Notes under the pieces: model-generated | Databases searched by the model: none | What the model saw: only the letters and a program-made list of their open reading frames with translations | Told to the model about the DNA's origin: nothing | Shown here: piece after piece, positions 45,490-57,560 of the stretch | How the letters are laid out: each line of letters opens with the position of its first letter | How positions within the stretch are numbered: position 1 is the stretch's first letter | Made by a program: the position numbers and the translations under genes | Origin: Hyparrhenia diplandra | Taxonomy: Eukaryota; Streptophyta; Magnoliopsida; Poales; Poaceae | DNA length: 64,000 nt | Assembly (NCBI GenBank): GCA_015847255.1 | Contig: JADLZK010001921.1 | Span: forward strand, 62,001 to 126,000 | Direction of reading: 5' to 3'

Positions 45490-45956
45490 CCTGTTCCAGT
45501 TCATCTCGGCTTTGCCGTTCCTGTTCCCGTTCCTCCATAAACTCCACCTCCCCCGCATTACTCCTCCCATCTCCGCCTCCGCTTGCTTGCTGCTGGTTGC
45601 TGCCCCTGCTCCGGCTGGGACGAGCCCTCCTCTCCCTCCCTCCCTCCTCCTCGTCGCGTCCCACGTAGCTGTGCCTCCTCCTCGTCGCCGCTCCGCAGCC
45701 CACACTGCCCCGATCCCGCCGGAGTGCCCCGCACACGCGCGCCCTTGCCTGCGCCGACCGCCGGCGAGGGGCCTCGGCGCCTGGTCGACGTGACCTCCGC
45801 GCAGGCGCTCGGTGTCTTCGTCGTCCGGCTGGTTTCCGCCAGCCTCGCTGCTCGCGAGTGGCGACGTGTCGGCGGCACATGCCGGCGGCGGTGCGGGAAC
45901 AAGGCGGGGGCGGCGCGCCTTGTCGCCGTGCGGACTGACATGACTTGAGTCTTGAG
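45490..45956 (+). other. Probable 5'UTR exon of the F-box/kelch gene
   Basis: CT-rich leader-like sequence followed by CpG-rich DNA, ending at a donor (CTTGAG then GTGCGT). The matching acceptor is probably TGTGTTGCAG at 47534, just before the F-box/kelch start codon, giving a 1.6-kb intron. A 5'UTR intron is usual for plant F-box/kelch genes of this type. Exon start not determinable. Confidence 0.45.
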
Positions 45957-47534
45957 GTGCGTGCGGTTGCTGGCTAAACCTGCTGGAAATAACATGGTGG
46001 GTGATAAAAAAAGGGAATGGGGCAAATTCAGGAGATGATATATACTAGCAGAATTTATCAACCAAATCATGAACCTCTGTTCTAATTTTGTGAGACCGGC
46101 ATGTGTCAAATCTGGCTTGGTAACTGTTCACTCATCGTCCTCTTCGTCGCCGGTGTACGCGGTGCCGAATCGGCGTCCGGTATCCGTCCCACCGAAGCAC
46201 GCCAACCACCCCGACCTCTCTTCTCTACCCTCGTTGTGGCTGCTGCTGATGGATGCTACCTGCGCCTCCCCATCCCTTAATTGGTATGCCATGGCGTGGA
46301 ATGGGAGATCCATCCAGACTTAGATAGGTTTCTTTCCTTGTTGAGGACGCCTACTTTGCTTGGAGGAATTTTCCTGGAGTGGGTTTTGTTCTAGGAGATC
46401 TTCTGTGCGATTTGTGCAACCGAAGCCATATCGTCCTTATTCTTCATTAGTACTATTATTAGATTTGCTTGCTTCACGGTGGAGTATCCATCCATCCATC
46501 CATGGTTCTGTTTTAGTTTCTCTTCTGACCTGCGTGTAACATCGTCTCAGTTTATGTTGACGCCATTTATATTCCTAAACATAGGATGAATCGCAGTTTT
46601 TACTGAATCCTCATGCTCCATGCCAAGGCCGCCCCTGGTTTTCCTTTTTGTCGGCTATGAAGGTTGCCCTTCGAGGAGATACTTTTTGTATTATGCTGAT
46701 ACTTTTTTTGTATTATGCTTAAGTCGTACCAAAGTGGAATATAACTACTTAATTGCCAATAAGCCAAATTATAGGCTGATAAAGTATGGAAAAAGGAAAA
46801 GGTCCAGAATTGGGCGGTGAAGATATTGGCACCCTTCTTTTGTTATTTAATATATATAAACTACTAGACTAGGTGCACAATCTGAGACTATGTAACATCA
46901 TTCTTGTTTAAATCAGGTAATTTCACTAGTTTGGATCGCAGAATAGTAATTGGCACAATATGTAATGAACGTGTGGCGACACAGATCGTACTCTCAGACC
47001 TGGTATGCCTGAGACCTAGTATGCAATGAGAAGGGGGATGGGATAAGGACCAACTTGGAACAGATTTTTTTGTTCTCAACCCCACATAAATATCTTACCT
47101 GTTTCCCAAACTTATAAATTTATTTGTTTCTAATAGTATCTTTTTTTGACGCTTCTAGAGAAATCTTACCGTAGTTTCTGTTTCTACGTTTCTTTGGAGA
47201 CTTTGGGAGAGGAAGGCAGTTCAGAGTTCTTGTTTTCTTTTTAACGTAATAGAGTTCTCTGTCGATCACAATATATTTCCTAGCCCATCCCCTTTTGTCA
47301 GCTATTGGTTGAGAGTTTTGCTTTTGGTACAAAGAGATCTTTTCAGAGTTCATAATTGTATATCAATTACTGATTTAGTGTCAACGTTTGATCAGGCTTT
47401 CCCCTCAACTGTAATCATAAAAATTGTTTAAGCTTATTGATACTTGTAGTATCTTAAAAATTTTAGTGATTTATTTAGTTTGCTTTCATTGTAATTCCTT
47501 GTGACATGTTTGTTCATTTTTTTATGTGTTGCAG

Positions 47535-48894
47535 ATTTAGGATGTGTACAAAGGGGCTGTATTCTTGTGTATAGGTTCTCTTTCTATTGATCAACCATTG
47601 CTGATTCTGACGGAATGTTGGAGGGTCAATCTTGCCTGATATCAAGGTCGCCGCCGAAGTTCCCGTGGAGCAGGAATCCGCACTAGCTTACATGACTTAC
47701 CGCCTACTTGAGATCACAAAGGAGTAAGCGCCCGCCCCGGGACCCCCGTCTATTGAGCACGACGCTCTTTGCAGTGGCAGCATTGACTAAACGGACCAAG
47801 TCTCGCCGAGGACCAAAACGGCGAGGCACCGGATTGTCAAGGAAGTAATGATCGTGGTGACTTGATTCAAGCACCCTCGATAAGTTCCATAGGCCGACAA
47901 CTCAATCAACTGCCTTGCTCGATGTTCTCGCGCTCGATTATGGTTCTATCATCATCAACCGAGCTTCCGATCACTTGTCCGGAGTGGTGAACTGTACAAG
48001 GAACGCCGACAGTCGGGATTTCAGAACACCGGGTCTACTTTTCTTGCAATGTGGAGGAGTGGAGGCGATGACCCCTACCGCTCACGGTGGATGACGCCCA
48101 AAGATGCCCCATAATGAATGTTTCATGTGCTCGACAAGGAATCACTTGCTTTGTAGGCACTCGAACTTCCGGTATTTGGAAAGGAGATTCTTTCACATAT
48201 TATTCTGAGCTATAGCATTCTCGACAAATTCATGGTCGCGGGGTGTTGAAATGAATGCCCCTAGATGTTTGTTTGGATCAGCTAGTTTTGGAGAGAAAGC
48301 AATTATAGCTGGAGGCATGGATGCTGATGGAAGGGTGCTTCGTTCTGTTGAGCTGTATAACTCAGAAACTAAGAGATGGATAACACTTCCAAGCATGAAT
48401 AAAGCTAGGCGAATGTGTTCTGGTGTATTTATGGATGGCAAGTTTTATGTGATTGGTGGAATGGCCAGTAATACAGAAGTGCTTACTTGTGGAGAAGAGT
48501 ATGATTTAGATAGAGGTACCTGGCGGGTGATAGAGAACATGTCTGAGGGGCTCAATGGTGCAAGTGGTGCTCCTCCACTTGTTGCTGTTGTCTAAAAAAA
48601 TGAGTTATATGCAGCGCAATACGCTGGAAAGCTGGTAAGAAAGTATAATAAGAGGGAGAACTCATGGACAACATTGGGGAGTTACCAGAGCGGCCAGAAG
48701 CTGTGAATGGCTGGGGTATTGCATTCCGGGGCTGTGGAGAGCGGCTTTTTTTTATCGGTGGACCAAGAGTGTTGGGTGGTGGGATGATTGAGCTCCATTC
48801 TTGGATTCCAAGTGAGGGGCCATTGCAATGGAACATGATCGGAAGCAAACCTTCAGGTAACTTTGTTTATACTGTGCTGTCATGGGGGTGCTGA
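47535..48894 (+). pseudogene. F-box/kelch-repeat protein, SKIP11-like
   Basis: Starts at 47615 (MLEGQSCLISRS, the N-terminus typical of this plant family). The F-box part (47900-48000) is scrambled by frameshifts. The kelch half is readable: 48251-48595 has MNAPRCLFGSASFGEKAIIA, then GGMDADGRVLRSVELYNSET and MCSGVFMDGKFYVIGGMAS; 48664-48894 has LPERPEAVNGWGIAFRGCGE and MIELHSWIPSEGPLQWN. The expected end FVYNCAVMGC is reached only after one more frameshift. Such proteins are substrate adaptors of SCF ubiquitin ligases, using kelch propellers to bind targets. About ten small indels in 1.25 kb, with hardly any in-frame stop substitution. Confidence 0.88.
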
Positions 48895-51800
48895 TATGTG
48901 CACCCTCAAACATACTGTCGACACGAAAGATTGTGATATTGGTTTTATCAGATGGCATAAAGCACTGATTCCACCTGATGGGTAATCTCTGCATTCTTTT
49001 TGACATTTCAGATTTTACTCAAGGTTCAATAGAGTAGTCAGTTCCATGTACTCGTTAATAGTTACCCATTGGTTTCTGTTTTCAGCACATTTTATTTGCA
49101 GTTGATGATTTGTACCTTGCTCCATATACTCTGTTGAAATGAGTTTTCTGAGATGGATGCATATAGATGATAAATTGTAATTGAGGTAACCATGCATCTA
49201 CATGATTGTATCCTGTTCTGAACTGTGTCAACGCTGTAGTTCCACTGTGCAAGTGTCTCTTTACAAGAATTGCGTGAAAAATTGTTCGTCTGTACATTAT
49301 TCCCAGCATAAATTTGAGCACCGACCTCTCCATGTTTGTAGTCTGCCTTTAAATCCTTTTGAAACAGTTGGTGCTAAAGCCCTTCCACTTTCTTTCCAGC
49401 AGTAGGGATCCTACGCTATCTTTGTTTCTTAGCCTATGAGATATAATCACCGAGTGTTGGGCAGGTGCCCACTTTATTATATCCAAGATGGCGACAACTG
49501 CGGAGCTAATCAGTATATCGTTGTCTGGTTCGTGCTTTGTATTGTGGAGATTGGGAGGCCATGTTTTCTTTGTCGAGTTGTGCCTATGATTAGCTTGATG
49601 GGTTTGTTTGGACCCCATCAATTTGCAGCATATCTACGAAAATCTGCTGGCTCTGTGTGCTGTGCCTTTTAATTTTTTGTGCTCTTTCAGTTGTGACTGG
49701 GTGCTGGTTGTCTTTTTATGCATCCGTTGGCAATAATATTATTGGCTAGAATTTCTAAGGCGTCATCCTAGAAGATAAGGAAACAAGATAATTTCAAACC
49801 TAAAATGCGCACTCTATCCACGTACCTACAATCCAAGTAAATCTACTTCTACTACTAAAAGAATAGACCTCATTTCATTTGGCCTGTTCTAATTATTGTG
49901 GTGTCTCTAGCCAATCATCATATCTGTTCATCGAGCAGTTTTCTGATTTAGCAGTAGCACTCCGGATTCTTGTCTCGCCTTCGATTTCTTGGTATTTCGG
50001 TGTTGCGTCATGACTTCACTCAGTATCATAATTGGGCAACAACTCCTGGCGTCCTGCTTTCGTTGACGAGAGCTCAAATCATCATCCCTAGGCTGCAGGC
50101 CTGTCGCTGTGCAGCTTCCGATTCTATCGATCCACGCAGAGTCACGAAAATGGAAGCCGGTGAGATTGTCAGATTGATGACATGAATCACGCAGCCTCAC
50201 TTTTATTACAGTCCTGGGCGAGTCGTGCGGTACAGTACAGTGCTGTAGCGCCCGTGGGCTGGGAGGCTGTTGCTGCCTGCCTCGTCGTCTCCTCTGCAGA
50301 CTGCACTAGCAGTCTGGTCCCGTTGCGAGCAGTACGTAATCGTATCCTGCGGACGTCGGAAAGATACTCCCGTCATCTCCATGCCTGCACCTGCACCTGC
50401 ACTGTAAGATGCGACGGGAAAGATACGGTTATCCGCGGGTGTACGCCTCGCAGGCGAGGCACGGGTTGCCAGGCTACAGGCCAACAGGCTACAACTCTTC
50501 TGGCCGGGTTCTGCAGTGCCTGGGAGTGGGATGGTATTCGACGAGCTCATGTGAGTGCTTCGTGCTGTCGTGCGGTAGTCGACTAGACGTGACGTACTAC
50601 TATACTCCCTCCGTCCCTGTTGACTGTCGTCGTTGGTGTTCGTCGCCACAACTTTCGACTTCGATTTCGTATAAAAATATACGCAGCATTTATATTTTTA
50701 AATAAATTTATTAAAAACTAGGCGAAAAGGTCTTTTCCAGATTGATACCAATTACTTAACATAAATATTTATATATTTTAATATATAATTCTTAAGCAGT
50801 AGAAAGATCGGGGAGGCGAGAATGACAAATAAAAAGGGACGGAGGGGCCTACTACTCTTAGGCTGTGGCGACCGGCAAGGCAACAGCAGCAGTGTTTTTC
50901 GCGAAATGTGAGCCAGGGGCATGGAGGCCGTGGCGCACGGTGACCCGCGCCATTTCCCGTGCGCCCGAGGCCCGAGCCCTGCGTTCGTACCCGGGCCTTT
51001 TGCCCTGCTGCCCCCCTCCTGGCACTGGTACCTGGTCCTCCGGCTGGTCGTGGTCTCTGTCCCTGCCGCGCCCGTACGCCCAAACGGCGGCCCCCATGCG
51101 GCCTGCTCGTCGGATGCGTCCGCCTCCTTCCTCCGGCTGCCGCGCCGATGGATGCAAAGCGACCGCAAAGCCAGCCTGCCGCGGTCCCTGCCTGCGCGGC
51201 CGGTCCCCGTCGGGCGTCGAACAGCTCCGAGTGGACTCGGCTCTTTTTCTCCTCGTCTCGGGTGGTGATCTGGAGCTGGCGCAGGCAGGACCACGGCGCC
51301 CGCGGTTGCGTTTGCCATTTGGGCACACTCGTGTCAATCCCCGTGCGTGACTGATGCGCGCCTGCACGGCCGCGGACCGCGGCAGCGCAGTACGTTCGCT
51401 TCGCTCTAGTACACGGATACAGCTACGAGCCACTTCGGGATGCGTGGGGCGGCGCGGGCAGCGGCAGCCTGGCAGCGCGTGGGCACGCGCAGAGGTCGTA
51501 GGCTCCCATCCTCATTGCCCCCTGCCGCAACCGCAAAGCCAGCGAGGTGATTTTCGGGTTTTGTTTCTTTTCCCATGTTCCTGCCTCTCTCTCTCTCCTC
51601 CCCCCTGTCCTTGGTTTTGTCCTTTCCTGCGTCAGTCATTCGGTAGAATGTGATTGGACTTCGATCTCAGTCACACAGGGTACTTCTGAATGTAAACATC
51701 ATAGGACTAGTACACAGGTATGCTCTAGGGCCACGGCCCACGGTCCATGGGCCAAGCATATAATTTCATGGGCCTATACTGCAAACCACTTCTCTTGTCA

Positions 51801-52917
51801 AGCAACATTCAGCCCATCGTTTGCGGAAAATAGGCCATATATTGTTTTTCTTATAGGAGCCCATATATTACACATCACAAAGATATGGAACAAAGGTCCG
51901 TTTCCCCTGAAAACTAATGCCACAGTCCATGTTTCTTTTCCTCTTCTTCTCTAACTCTAAAACCAGACAAGCTATCTCTGTCAACTCTCAAAATCGTTCA
52001 AATTTTCTCCTTGTCCGATTAGAAGTGGGTTTCAAAGTAGTTTCATCCTTTCCATAAAAAATCAACATGCACCTGATAAAAGTTTTAATCCGTGAATAAG
52101 CTCCTAAAAAATTTGGGAAAACCCCTAAAAAATATATATTGGTAGGTTAACCCATAAAATATTTAGAGTTCATGAAACATATAGCTAGAATCCCTTATAA
52201 ATGTATTCAACTTGAATGCACTCATCATTAACGTATGTCACATTCATGATAGTCGCATATTAGTTTTGTTGTTGTTGTTGTTCTTTGTGGAAAGTATTTA
52301 AATGGAATTAAACATCCATCATAATGTTTTGGGATTTTTTTTTTAAAAAATGACCATTTTCTCGGGTTTTCATATGTATATATATTTTTAAAAGCTTATG
52401 TATGTATTTCATGATATCTAAATTTTTTATTTGGGTTCCTTGTATGTATCCCAAACTAAATTTTTAGAGGCTTCGAGGGCCACTGTGATTTTTTTATTTC
52501 AAAAGATAAAAGCGCATTGAAAGACATTTCTAAATGGGCGAGGAAATTTTTCTAAACGGATTTGATAATTATTAAGTAGAACTGTAGAAGATAGTTTATC
52601 CACTTTTTGAAGTCTGAGGATAAAAACTCTGCAATAGTTCAAGTGGAAAAAAAAAAAAAATCGCACAAAGAATACGGAGCACGTGGTCACCCACGATCCG
52701 GCCCATACAGAACTTCAGGCCCTGAGGCAACGGCCCAACCTGTCAAGTGTCAAACTCTCATGAACCGTTACCCGCTAAAAAAAAATGAACGTCCGCGATT
52801 AGAGCTTGCACAAAGTGGAAAAATTGCAGGTCGTCTTCTTCCCCGGCTCAGCTGTTTCCCCATCTACCCTCCTCCCCCGGATCCAAACCCTAAGGGTGTG
52901 GTGTGATCCGTTCCGCT
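48895..52917. other. Intergenic between F-box/kelch and RINT1-like genes
   Basis: 48895-49700 probably includes the F-box/kelch 3'UTR. 50200-50600 and 50870-51600 are GC-rich with long but unrecognisable frames on both strands. (TTG)5 near 52266. 52770-52917 is the leader of the RINT1-like gene. Confidence 0.4.
50605..50849. mobile_element. Stowaway (Tc1/mariner) MITE
   Basis: Left end CTCCCTCCGTCCC preceded by TA; right end GGGACGGAGGGGCC followed by TA. AT-rich interior of about 220 bp with AAATTTATTAAAAAC. The CTCCCTCCGT terminus and TA target are the defining Stowaway traits. Confidence 0.85.
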
Positions 52918-53866
52918 ATGGAAGCAGCAGCTCAATCCCATCCGCTCCCCGCTTCTCCAAGACATCGACCCGGGGGTCCGCCGTTTCCTCGACTCCCGAT
53001 TCCGCTCGGCGGCCGACCTCGCCACGGCCTCCGACGTCGAGGCCGAGATCCGCGGGCACTGTGCGGAGCTAGAGGCCTCCATTTCCAGCATGTACGTAAG
53101 CCTTCAGGAAGCTGCCGCAGCGTACTCGTCTTGCCGCGAGGTCACTGGTTCGGCCCTCCGCGGCGTCCGCGGCGGGCTTGGTGCCCTCAAAGCATCCGGG
53201 TTAACAGGTATGCCGAACACACACTAGGTTCTCAAATAACAGCTAACTAAGTATATTGCTTCGGTAATTTCGTGAATCCTGCCTTTTTTAGTGGCTGGAG
53301 AAGAGGTGGAGGTGAGAACGGAGCAGATGCAGTTCGAGCAACTCCCTGCTCTGGCCTCCGAGGTGGCGAGAATGGAGATGGTCAGAGAGTACGCTGGTAA
53401 GTATAGAATTTCTGCAAATTGCATTCCTTCGATGCTTGAGTTTTTGAATGGCTATCTCAGCACTGCCAATTTTTCCAAGTTTTTATTGATTTAGGCATAA
53501 GAGTTCGTGCTATGAACTTGTGGTGCATAAAACCCTAGTATGTGTTCCATCCAATGTCTGTTTGGTTAAGGTTCAACCACAGATTGAACCATTATTAGGC
53601 ATGTAGGAGGGAACTATTTTGCATGATGTTGAAACTGACAGATGTTTAATTATGAAATTATGATATGATGTGCCAGTGTGGTGCTGGAATTACTTTTAGC
53701 AGCGTACCTTATGACTTCTGATGCGATGTGAAATGGGGTTGCTTGTGGGAGCAGGCCACCTTTGGTGATTGAAGCTGCTGTTTGGTTTGGTTAATAATTA
53801 GGTTTGGTTGGTGTAGATCTAGCCCGATACAGCTGGGATGGATGATGATATCTGTCCTGGTGCTAA

Positions 53867-54015
53867 AAAAAAGGGCAGACCCAGTGCCAGGCGGCTCCCA
53901 CTTGAGTGGGGTTCTGGGGAAGGGTTTAACCGAGGCCAGCCTTACCCCCACAAATATGCAGGGAGACGGCGTCGAACCCAGGACCTGGTGCTCAGTGGGT
54001 GAGCTTCTCACCAAC
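53867..54015 (-). mobile_element. Au-like SINE in RINT1-like intron 2
   Basis: 149 bp flanked by an exact 19-bp duplication ATATCTGTCCTGGTGCTAA (53848-53866 and 54016-54034). On the minus strand it starts GTTGGTGAGAAGCTCACCC, has a pol III B box GGTTCGACGCC, and ends GGGTCTGCCC plus a T run. This structure matches the Au SINE family known from grasses. Opposite in orientation to the host gene. Confidence 0.92.
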
Positions 54016-54485
54016 ATATCTGTCCTGGTGCTAACTCAATTAATTGTCATGGGATCTGGTTGCTCTCAAATGGGTGCTTCATTTTGATCACATGTATGTG
54101 TTGCCTATGCTATTTTAATTAATTGGAAGTGATGGGGGACATTGCATTATGTTGTCCACTGTCCACTGAGCAACACATTTCATGATTCACATGTCGCAGC
54201 TTGGTTCTAGTCCTAAACTAGTTCTTCTGTACACAACTGAAGTATTCGATGAGTTTTAAGTAGTAGTAACAATATTGAATTGATGAGTTTCCCACAATAA
54301 TAATAATAATACTGAAACATGACTATTTATTGATTCTGTTATCTAAAACCTCTGACATATTCAACCCTACCCTTATTCCAAGGTTGGGACATTGACATTG
54401 GATATTCGGTGTAGTATTGTTCGTGGTACTTGACAGGGGTAAATCTACATCTATATTTATATTTTATACCTAATATATATTATTA

Positions 54486-55907
54486 TCTATACCTATTAAT
54501 AAAGCGAGGAAATTTCAGTCCACCAAAATTTTGGTCCGTTTTTTTTCCACCGCTTTTTTCTTCCGCTTCTACCGTGAGTCCTGTTAGACCCTTTCCATGT
54601 CCGTTCAACAAAAATTATGCGAGTCCGTCTCCAACTCCAACAAGGCCAATCATGTAGAGGCCAAGCCTCACGTCCGTTCAACAAAAATCCCGCGAGTCTA
54701 TCTCCAACTCCAACCGGGCCAATTTGTAGGGGCCAAACCTCGCTAGCTACTACTACTTAACATGCACGATTCAAGCTGCCACGTACGTGTGCCTAGGCAC
54801 ATGCAACATTTGGGTTTTGTTTTTTCCTAAAATGATGCATTATTTGAATAGTCATATTATAATCGAACTTCAATTTAAGTTAGTACCAGAGGCAGATATA
54901 CTAACATACCCCCATTCCGCTAGGGCGGCGCCTAGGTTGGCGCGCTGCGCTCGGCAATGGGTCCCCCCCGCCTAGGGGTAGGCGGAACCCTAGGGCGGGC
55001 GCCGGTCACTGGCCGGGCGGTGGCCGGCTGGTGGCGCGCGAGCAGGCAGGAGAGGCGAGCGGCGGGGGAGGGGGGGGGCGGGCAGAGGCCGACCAGGGAG
55101 GAGAGGCGAAGCGGCGCAGAGAGCAGCGGTGGGAGAGAGGCGGGGCGGAGGGAGCAAATGCCAAGTGAGGAGAGAGGCGGGCTCGAGTCGGACTCTGAGT
55201 TGCGTGGCGTAGAGGATGAGGAGAGGGGATAAGGTTAGGATATGGGCTTGGGTTGTTTATGGGCCTTTCTAGGCCTAGATGTGTCCCGCTTTTTCTTTTT
55301 CTTATACACTTTCTTGGGCTGTTTATTGGCCTTTCTAGGCTACATGTGTCCTGTTTTTCTTTTTCTTGTACACTTTTACTGTGAAAAATATGAATGGATT
55401 CAAACGCCTAGGAGCGCCTAGGCCCGCTTTTACTCCCCGACTAGGCTCTAGGTCGTGGGTCACCGCCTAAATTCCACCTAGCGCCTAGCGAAACAGGGCT
55501 AACATATGCTAAGGGAGGCACATCTTTATTATTTTCTACGTTTAGCCCTCCCCGTAAGCTTTTCATCGCCCGTATAAATTTGTTGCAAGGAACTAGGAGA
55601 GCCTCACGTACACTTTGGGTGGCGGGGGCTTAAGCCCTAGCTGAACCAATGCTAGATAGATCCGCCCCGCTTCCCCGCTTAGCGCTGGTCTCTCAAAATC
55701 TAGCTTATATGGATCCACAACAAGTTTATTCGAGATTATTGCATTTATGTTCGTGTCGATCTTTTGTACAAGCTATTGTTTTCTTTGATATATATCGTGA
55801 TATAAAACACTCTTTTAGCGTCCTTAAGAAAATACATTTTTGTAATTTATAATTTTATGGTTGACTTATTTTTTTTCTCGTTGCAACGTACGGGTAAATT
55901 TTTCTAG
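54486..55907 (+). mobile_element. Helitron in RINT1-like intron 2
   Basis: Starts TCTATACCTATTAATAAAGC after an A; ends CTAG (55904-55907) before a T. The subterminal palindrome CGTTGCAACG followed by TACGGG and a T-rich spacer fits the Helitron 3' hairpin. No replicase. A direct duplication near 54595-54745 (CCGTTCAACAAAAAT and TCTCCAACTCCAAC in both units) lies inside. A hAT element is nested at 54909-55498. Confidence 0.85.
54909..55498. mobile_element. hAT element nested in the Helitron
   Basis: 590 bp with an exact 8-bp duplication CTAACATA at 54901-54908 and 55499-55506. Ends: CCCCCATTCCGCTAGG (left) and CCCTGTTTCGCTAGG (right, reverse-complemented). The interior has a GC-rich block (54960-55230) and a repeated GGGCTTGGGTTGTTTATGGG / TGGGCTGTTTATTGG segment near 55240-55370. 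The 91-codon frame at 54957-55232 is Arg/Gly/Glu-rich low complexity, not a transposase. Confidence 0.9.
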
Positions 55908-57560
55908 TTAAATTAAAGTACAGAAATTTCTCCCTCCAATACTTCAGTCCGCCTGCCCCTCACTCCTACCTGTCTTGGTGGGGTCACTCTCCTCCTGTCC
56001 GTCCGGTCCTTCACTATCACCCCTCCGAGGCCCGCCAGAGGTAGGCGTATCACCCCGACTCGGGCATGTAGTTCGCCTTCCACCTTTCTTAACCTCACAA
56101 CAAATTAGAAAATAGCCACCTATTTAAGGTGACTTAATCTGCAGTCACATTTCCATACGGATTAATCCTTTATTGCATCTCACAATTATTATGGGCCTTG
56201 GAATTTATTTGATTTGATTGAAATAAGCTTTTGTCCTAGCGCCAAGCCCAATTAAATCCAACAAAGATATAGCTACATCACTGTAATTGACATGGGCAGG
56301 CTAGTTGACATTTAAATTGAGAACTTTAAAAGAGTTAATAGAATGTTGAAAAACATATCGAAATGAGCGCTGTACTCGCATATCCAAAAGTGGAAAGGGC
56401 AAAGCTGAATAGGTGGGATTAAGAATAGCCCAAACTAGCTTAAATGTGGCAATGCACGGGTGCATAACGGTTGTATTTTAATCCATTACAAGTTCTAATG
56501 CATTAAAATTAGGCGGTCATATACTCTGCCTTAATGTAAACTTTCTGTCAAGGCGGGTATTTTTATGACAGAGGTATGACAACCAAGCCAGTGCAAGGGA
56601 ATAAAAGGGTTATCACAATGCATTTCTCTTCTTTTTTTTTTGTTATCTAGACTTTAATATATTGTTTTGACTGTTCTCAGAGGTGTGGTCTAATCCACTT
56701 GCATGCTGAGATAATGCACAATATACTTGCCACTTGCCAGTCCAATCCAATGATATTGCTGTGCATTATTTTATAACGGATTATTTCACATTGAAGCAAA
56801 CTGGCAGTTCATGCTTCATACATGAGTTTATCGGTATTATCTTATTGCTGAAAATATGTCATGTTTTAACAACTGATATTGAAATAATCAAACAATAAAC
56901 AAATTGGATTCCACTTTGTAATAGTGGCTAGGTAAAAATGGTGGCTTGCCATGCCTATGCAACCCTCGCCTTTTATTTGCCTTTTTGTACTGCCTATATT
57001 GAAACAACGTAGGTGTTGCAACAAATCTTATTTCATTTTGTGTTGCCATGCAGTAAATATAAGATTTGTAAGTTGTTTGGTCATGTTTTGTCATCTTATT
57101 TACATCATGTTAACTCTAAACAAACAATACAAAGTTGCTGATGTTCTTTTTTCTTATATTTAATATTTTGTGCTAACTCGAATCAACTGTTCTGTACTTT
57201 TGTTGGATACCTGAAAGAAGATGTACATTATAGGTTACATCATTGGATCGAAATGATGATTCATCTAATACATTGTAGCTGTACTAATTCAACTATACAA
57301 TGGCATGAAAATTTACAGGGAGGGGTAATTGTGGACTTTTATCGAGATAATGAATTTAAAAAATCAAAAGTAATTTAACCAAACTCCTAGTAATTCTAAC
57401 TATTCCACTTGGTATTATATATTTATCAGTTACCACAACCCATTATCTATATCTACATGCCGTTCTCTAGGCTTACTACTTGTTTTTTAGTTTATTTGCT
57501 GTGTACTTTATTTTTAACTTTGTAATTGGTGTGTTCTTAACGGTAGGTTGTCCTATACAG
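55908..57560. other. Rest of RINT1-like intron 2
   Basis: AT-rich intron sequence without a recognised element or gene, ending at the acceptor TCCTATACAG (57560). Confidence 0.6.

Noticed and set aside
45512..46109. Long frames beside the F-box/kelch leader
   Set aside because: The CT-rich leader plus GC-rich sequence better fits a 5'UTR exon; neither strand's frame shows a protein family.
50752..51354. Several 100-190 codon frames on both strands
   Set aside because: Same composition effect; Arg/Pro/Ala-rich with no domain, and one overlaps the Stowaway element end.
53867..54015. tRNA-like B box considered as a tRNA gene
   Set aside because: No cloverleaf, and exact target duplications show it is a SINE.
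54957..55232. 91-codon frame considered as a hAT transposase
   Set aside because: Low-complexity Arg/Gly/Glu sequence without hAT dimerisation or catalytic motifs.
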